From: Pseudomonas putida
GTDB lineage: Bacteria; Pseudomonadota; Gammaproteobacteria; Pseudomonadales; Pseudomonadaceae
Assembly (NCBI RefSeq): GCF_026625125.1
Contig: NZ_CP113097.1
Coordinates: 2,852,001 to 2,916,000 of the forward strand
Reading direction: 5' to 3'
Length of the DNA: 64,000 bases
The notes below the pieces were generated by a model. The model was not told where the DNA came from and did no database searches. It saw only the letters and a program-made list of their open reading frames with translations. The translations under genes were made by a program, and so were the position numbers. Of this stretch, positions 63,010 to 64,000 are shown in pieces (the first letter of the stretch is position 1; each line of letters begins with the position of its first letter).

Positions 63010-63738
63010 TTGAAGATAGCGATCTACTCTGATTTGCATCTGGAATTTTCTGAGTTCGAGCCTCCTCCGGTCGAGGCTGATGTGGTTGTACTCGCGGGCG
63101 ACATTTCGGTGCGAAGCCTCGGAGTGACGTGGGCAAATCAGACATTCAAATGCCAGGTGATCTACGTCTGCGGCAACCACGAGTTTTACAAGGGGCACAT
63201 TGATCGAACGCTTACCAAGATGCGAGACGCAGCCGAGCCGCATGTGCGCATCCTGGACAACCAGAGCCTCGTCATCGGGGGCACTCGGTTTCTGGTGGCG
63301 ACTGGTTGGACAGACTTCACCTCGACCGGGGACTACAGAGCAGCGATGAGGGAATGTGCGCAATGGATGAACGACTTCAAACGAATCCGCATCGGGGACG
63401 GTTATCGCAAGCTCAGACCCGCCGACCTCATTGCCCGGAACATCGCTACCCGCGAGTATCTCGCCTGCGAACTCGCTAAGCCGTTTGACGGCAAGACGGT
63501 AGTTGTTACACACCACTGCCCGATAGCTGAGGTCGCCGGGGATGGCCATGAAGGCCACCTAGCGGCGGCTTACTCCAACCAATGGCACGATTTGCTTGAG
63601 CTCGCGGATGCATGGATCTTTGGTCACACGCACCATGCTGTTGATACAAGTGTCTCCGGCTGCAGACTCGTCTCAAATCCGAGGGGATATCCTGGTGAGC
63701 GAACAGGATTTGCCGCAGATTTCATGATGGAGATCTGA
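63010..63738 (+). CDS. Metallophosphoesterase 2
   Basis: 242 residues, closely related to the gene at 60701: identical motif order YSDLH, AGDIS, CGNHEF, VVTHHCP and FGHTH, and nearly the same length, with matching stretches such as VIYVCGNHEFY in both. Start reads as TTG at 63010, so it is probably weakly translated or initiated by coupling. It is likely active by motif content. Two copies 1.6 kb apart suggest duplication or import as a set. Confidence 0.82.
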   Translation: MKIAIYSDLHLEFSEFEPPPVEADVVVLAGDISVRSLGVTWANQTFKCQVIYVCGNHEFYKGHIDRTLTKMRDAAEPHVRILDNQSLVIGGTRFLVATGWTDFTSTGDYRAAMRECAQWMNDFKRIRIGDGYRKLRPADLIARNIATREYLACELAKPFDGKTVVVTHHCPIAEVAGDGHEGHLAAAYSNQWHDLLELADAWIFGHTHHAVDTSVSGCRLVSNPRGYPGERTGFAADFMMEI

Positions 63739-64000
63739 CTCTGAGTGGCCTGGTCGACATCCGCCATGGTGACATAACGTTAAGCCAAGGTGAGTGTGAA
63801 GCCGCCAGGACGGTTGTCGCCCAGCTTCATTAGTTGTTTTAGCCTAGCTAGCCAGGCTCATCTATGGCATATAGCCGCTATCGGAGCGTGAGCACCCTTG
63901 AGCTGGTGCGCATGCAGATGGAGGCTAGGTAATCCGCTCGCAGCGCGACACGGAAGGCCGGGATCGGGATCAAGGTAGATGGTTGAGTATCGGAAAGGCC
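63739..64000. other. Right edge of window, no gene recognised
   Basis: 262 bases. Nothing supported in either strand; a gene may begin here and continue beyond the window. Confidence 0.4.

Noticed and set aside
63760..63790. GTGACATAA stretch as a right-end binding repeat of the tni element
   Set aside because: Only 8-9 bases match the inverted left-end repeats, and no array or TGT/ACA terminus is seen.
1..64000. CRISPR arrays, tRNA and rRNA genes
   Set aside because: Looked for by eye. No spacer-repeat arrays, cloverleaf sequences or rRNA stretches were found. The only short tandem arrays are the two 18-bp coding repeats.

Overview
This 64-kb window looks like a chromosomal segment of a Pseudomonas of the P. 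putida type. The evidence is gene content (guanidine-degradation operon, RND efflux, many LysR/AraC/TetR regulators), fairly GC-rich genes with ATGA-type start/stop overlaps, and family-level protein resemblance. No database search was run. Three parts stand out: a guanidine operon with two different guanidine riboswitches, a complete zeaxanthin-glucoside carotenoid cluster, and, from about 44.2 kb on, an AT-richer Tn7/Tn5053-type transposition module followed by anti-phage defence genes.

Layout. 1-6.2 kb: 5' part of a fabF-type ketoacyl synthase, then a TetR regulator, membrane-fusion lipoprotein and RND pump, all on the minus strand. A nonsense-mutated, truncated outer-membrane-factor relic lies divergent to them, and two identical GTGACCA-N10-TGGTCAC operators are present. 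An ACT-domain protein follows. 6.6-16.8 kb: a guanidine-I (ykkC) riboswitch, ABC transporter, two DUF1989 carboxyguanidine deiminase-type subunits, a possible 37-aa ORF, a guanidine-II (mini-ykkC) riboswitch, biotin-dependent guanidine carboxylase and allophanate hydrolase. Together these would import guanidine and break it down to ammonia and CO2. A small secreted PepSY protein follows. 16.9-26 kb: hybrid histidine kinase with a KaiC-like ATPase, PncC-like amidohydrolase, DUF421 membrane protein, an AraC relic, and a set of oxidoreductases (quinone-oxidoreductase type, AhpD-like, SDR) divergent from a GlxA-type regulator. 26-33.6 kb: XRE regulator next to a hydrolase relic, a split transketolase/MFS/SDR operon divergent from a LysR regulator with a clear palindromic operator, an EAL phosphodiesterase, a small conserved protein and an IS5-like relic.

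33.7-43.3 kb: a secreted protein, then crtE (minus) divergent from idi2-crtX-crtY-crtI-crtB (plus), with crtZ convergent and overlapping crtB. This set is enough to make zeaxanthin and its glucosides from IPP. A zinc alcohol/formaldehyde dehydrogenase closes the region. 43.3-50.1 kb: decayed sequence, a structured-RNA candidate, direct repeats typical of transposon ends, then tniA-tniB-(degenerate ATPase)-tniQ and a small ORF.

50.3-64 kb: a Gabija-like pair (OLD nuclease plus UvrD helicase) facing a Septu-like AAA ATPase/HNH pair with a 97-aa protein upstream. The ATPase carries an N-terminal region that reads like the second half of an N6-adenine methylase without its catalytic motif; this is the best candidate here for an undescribed defence variant. 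Beyond it lie a small membrane protein, a Cys/His-containing hypothetical, an XRE regulator with a 12-bp palindromic operator, and two paralogous metallophosphoesterases bracketing small hypotheticals. No right end of the element was found, so it may extend past the window. No tRNA, rRNA or CRISPR array was seen.
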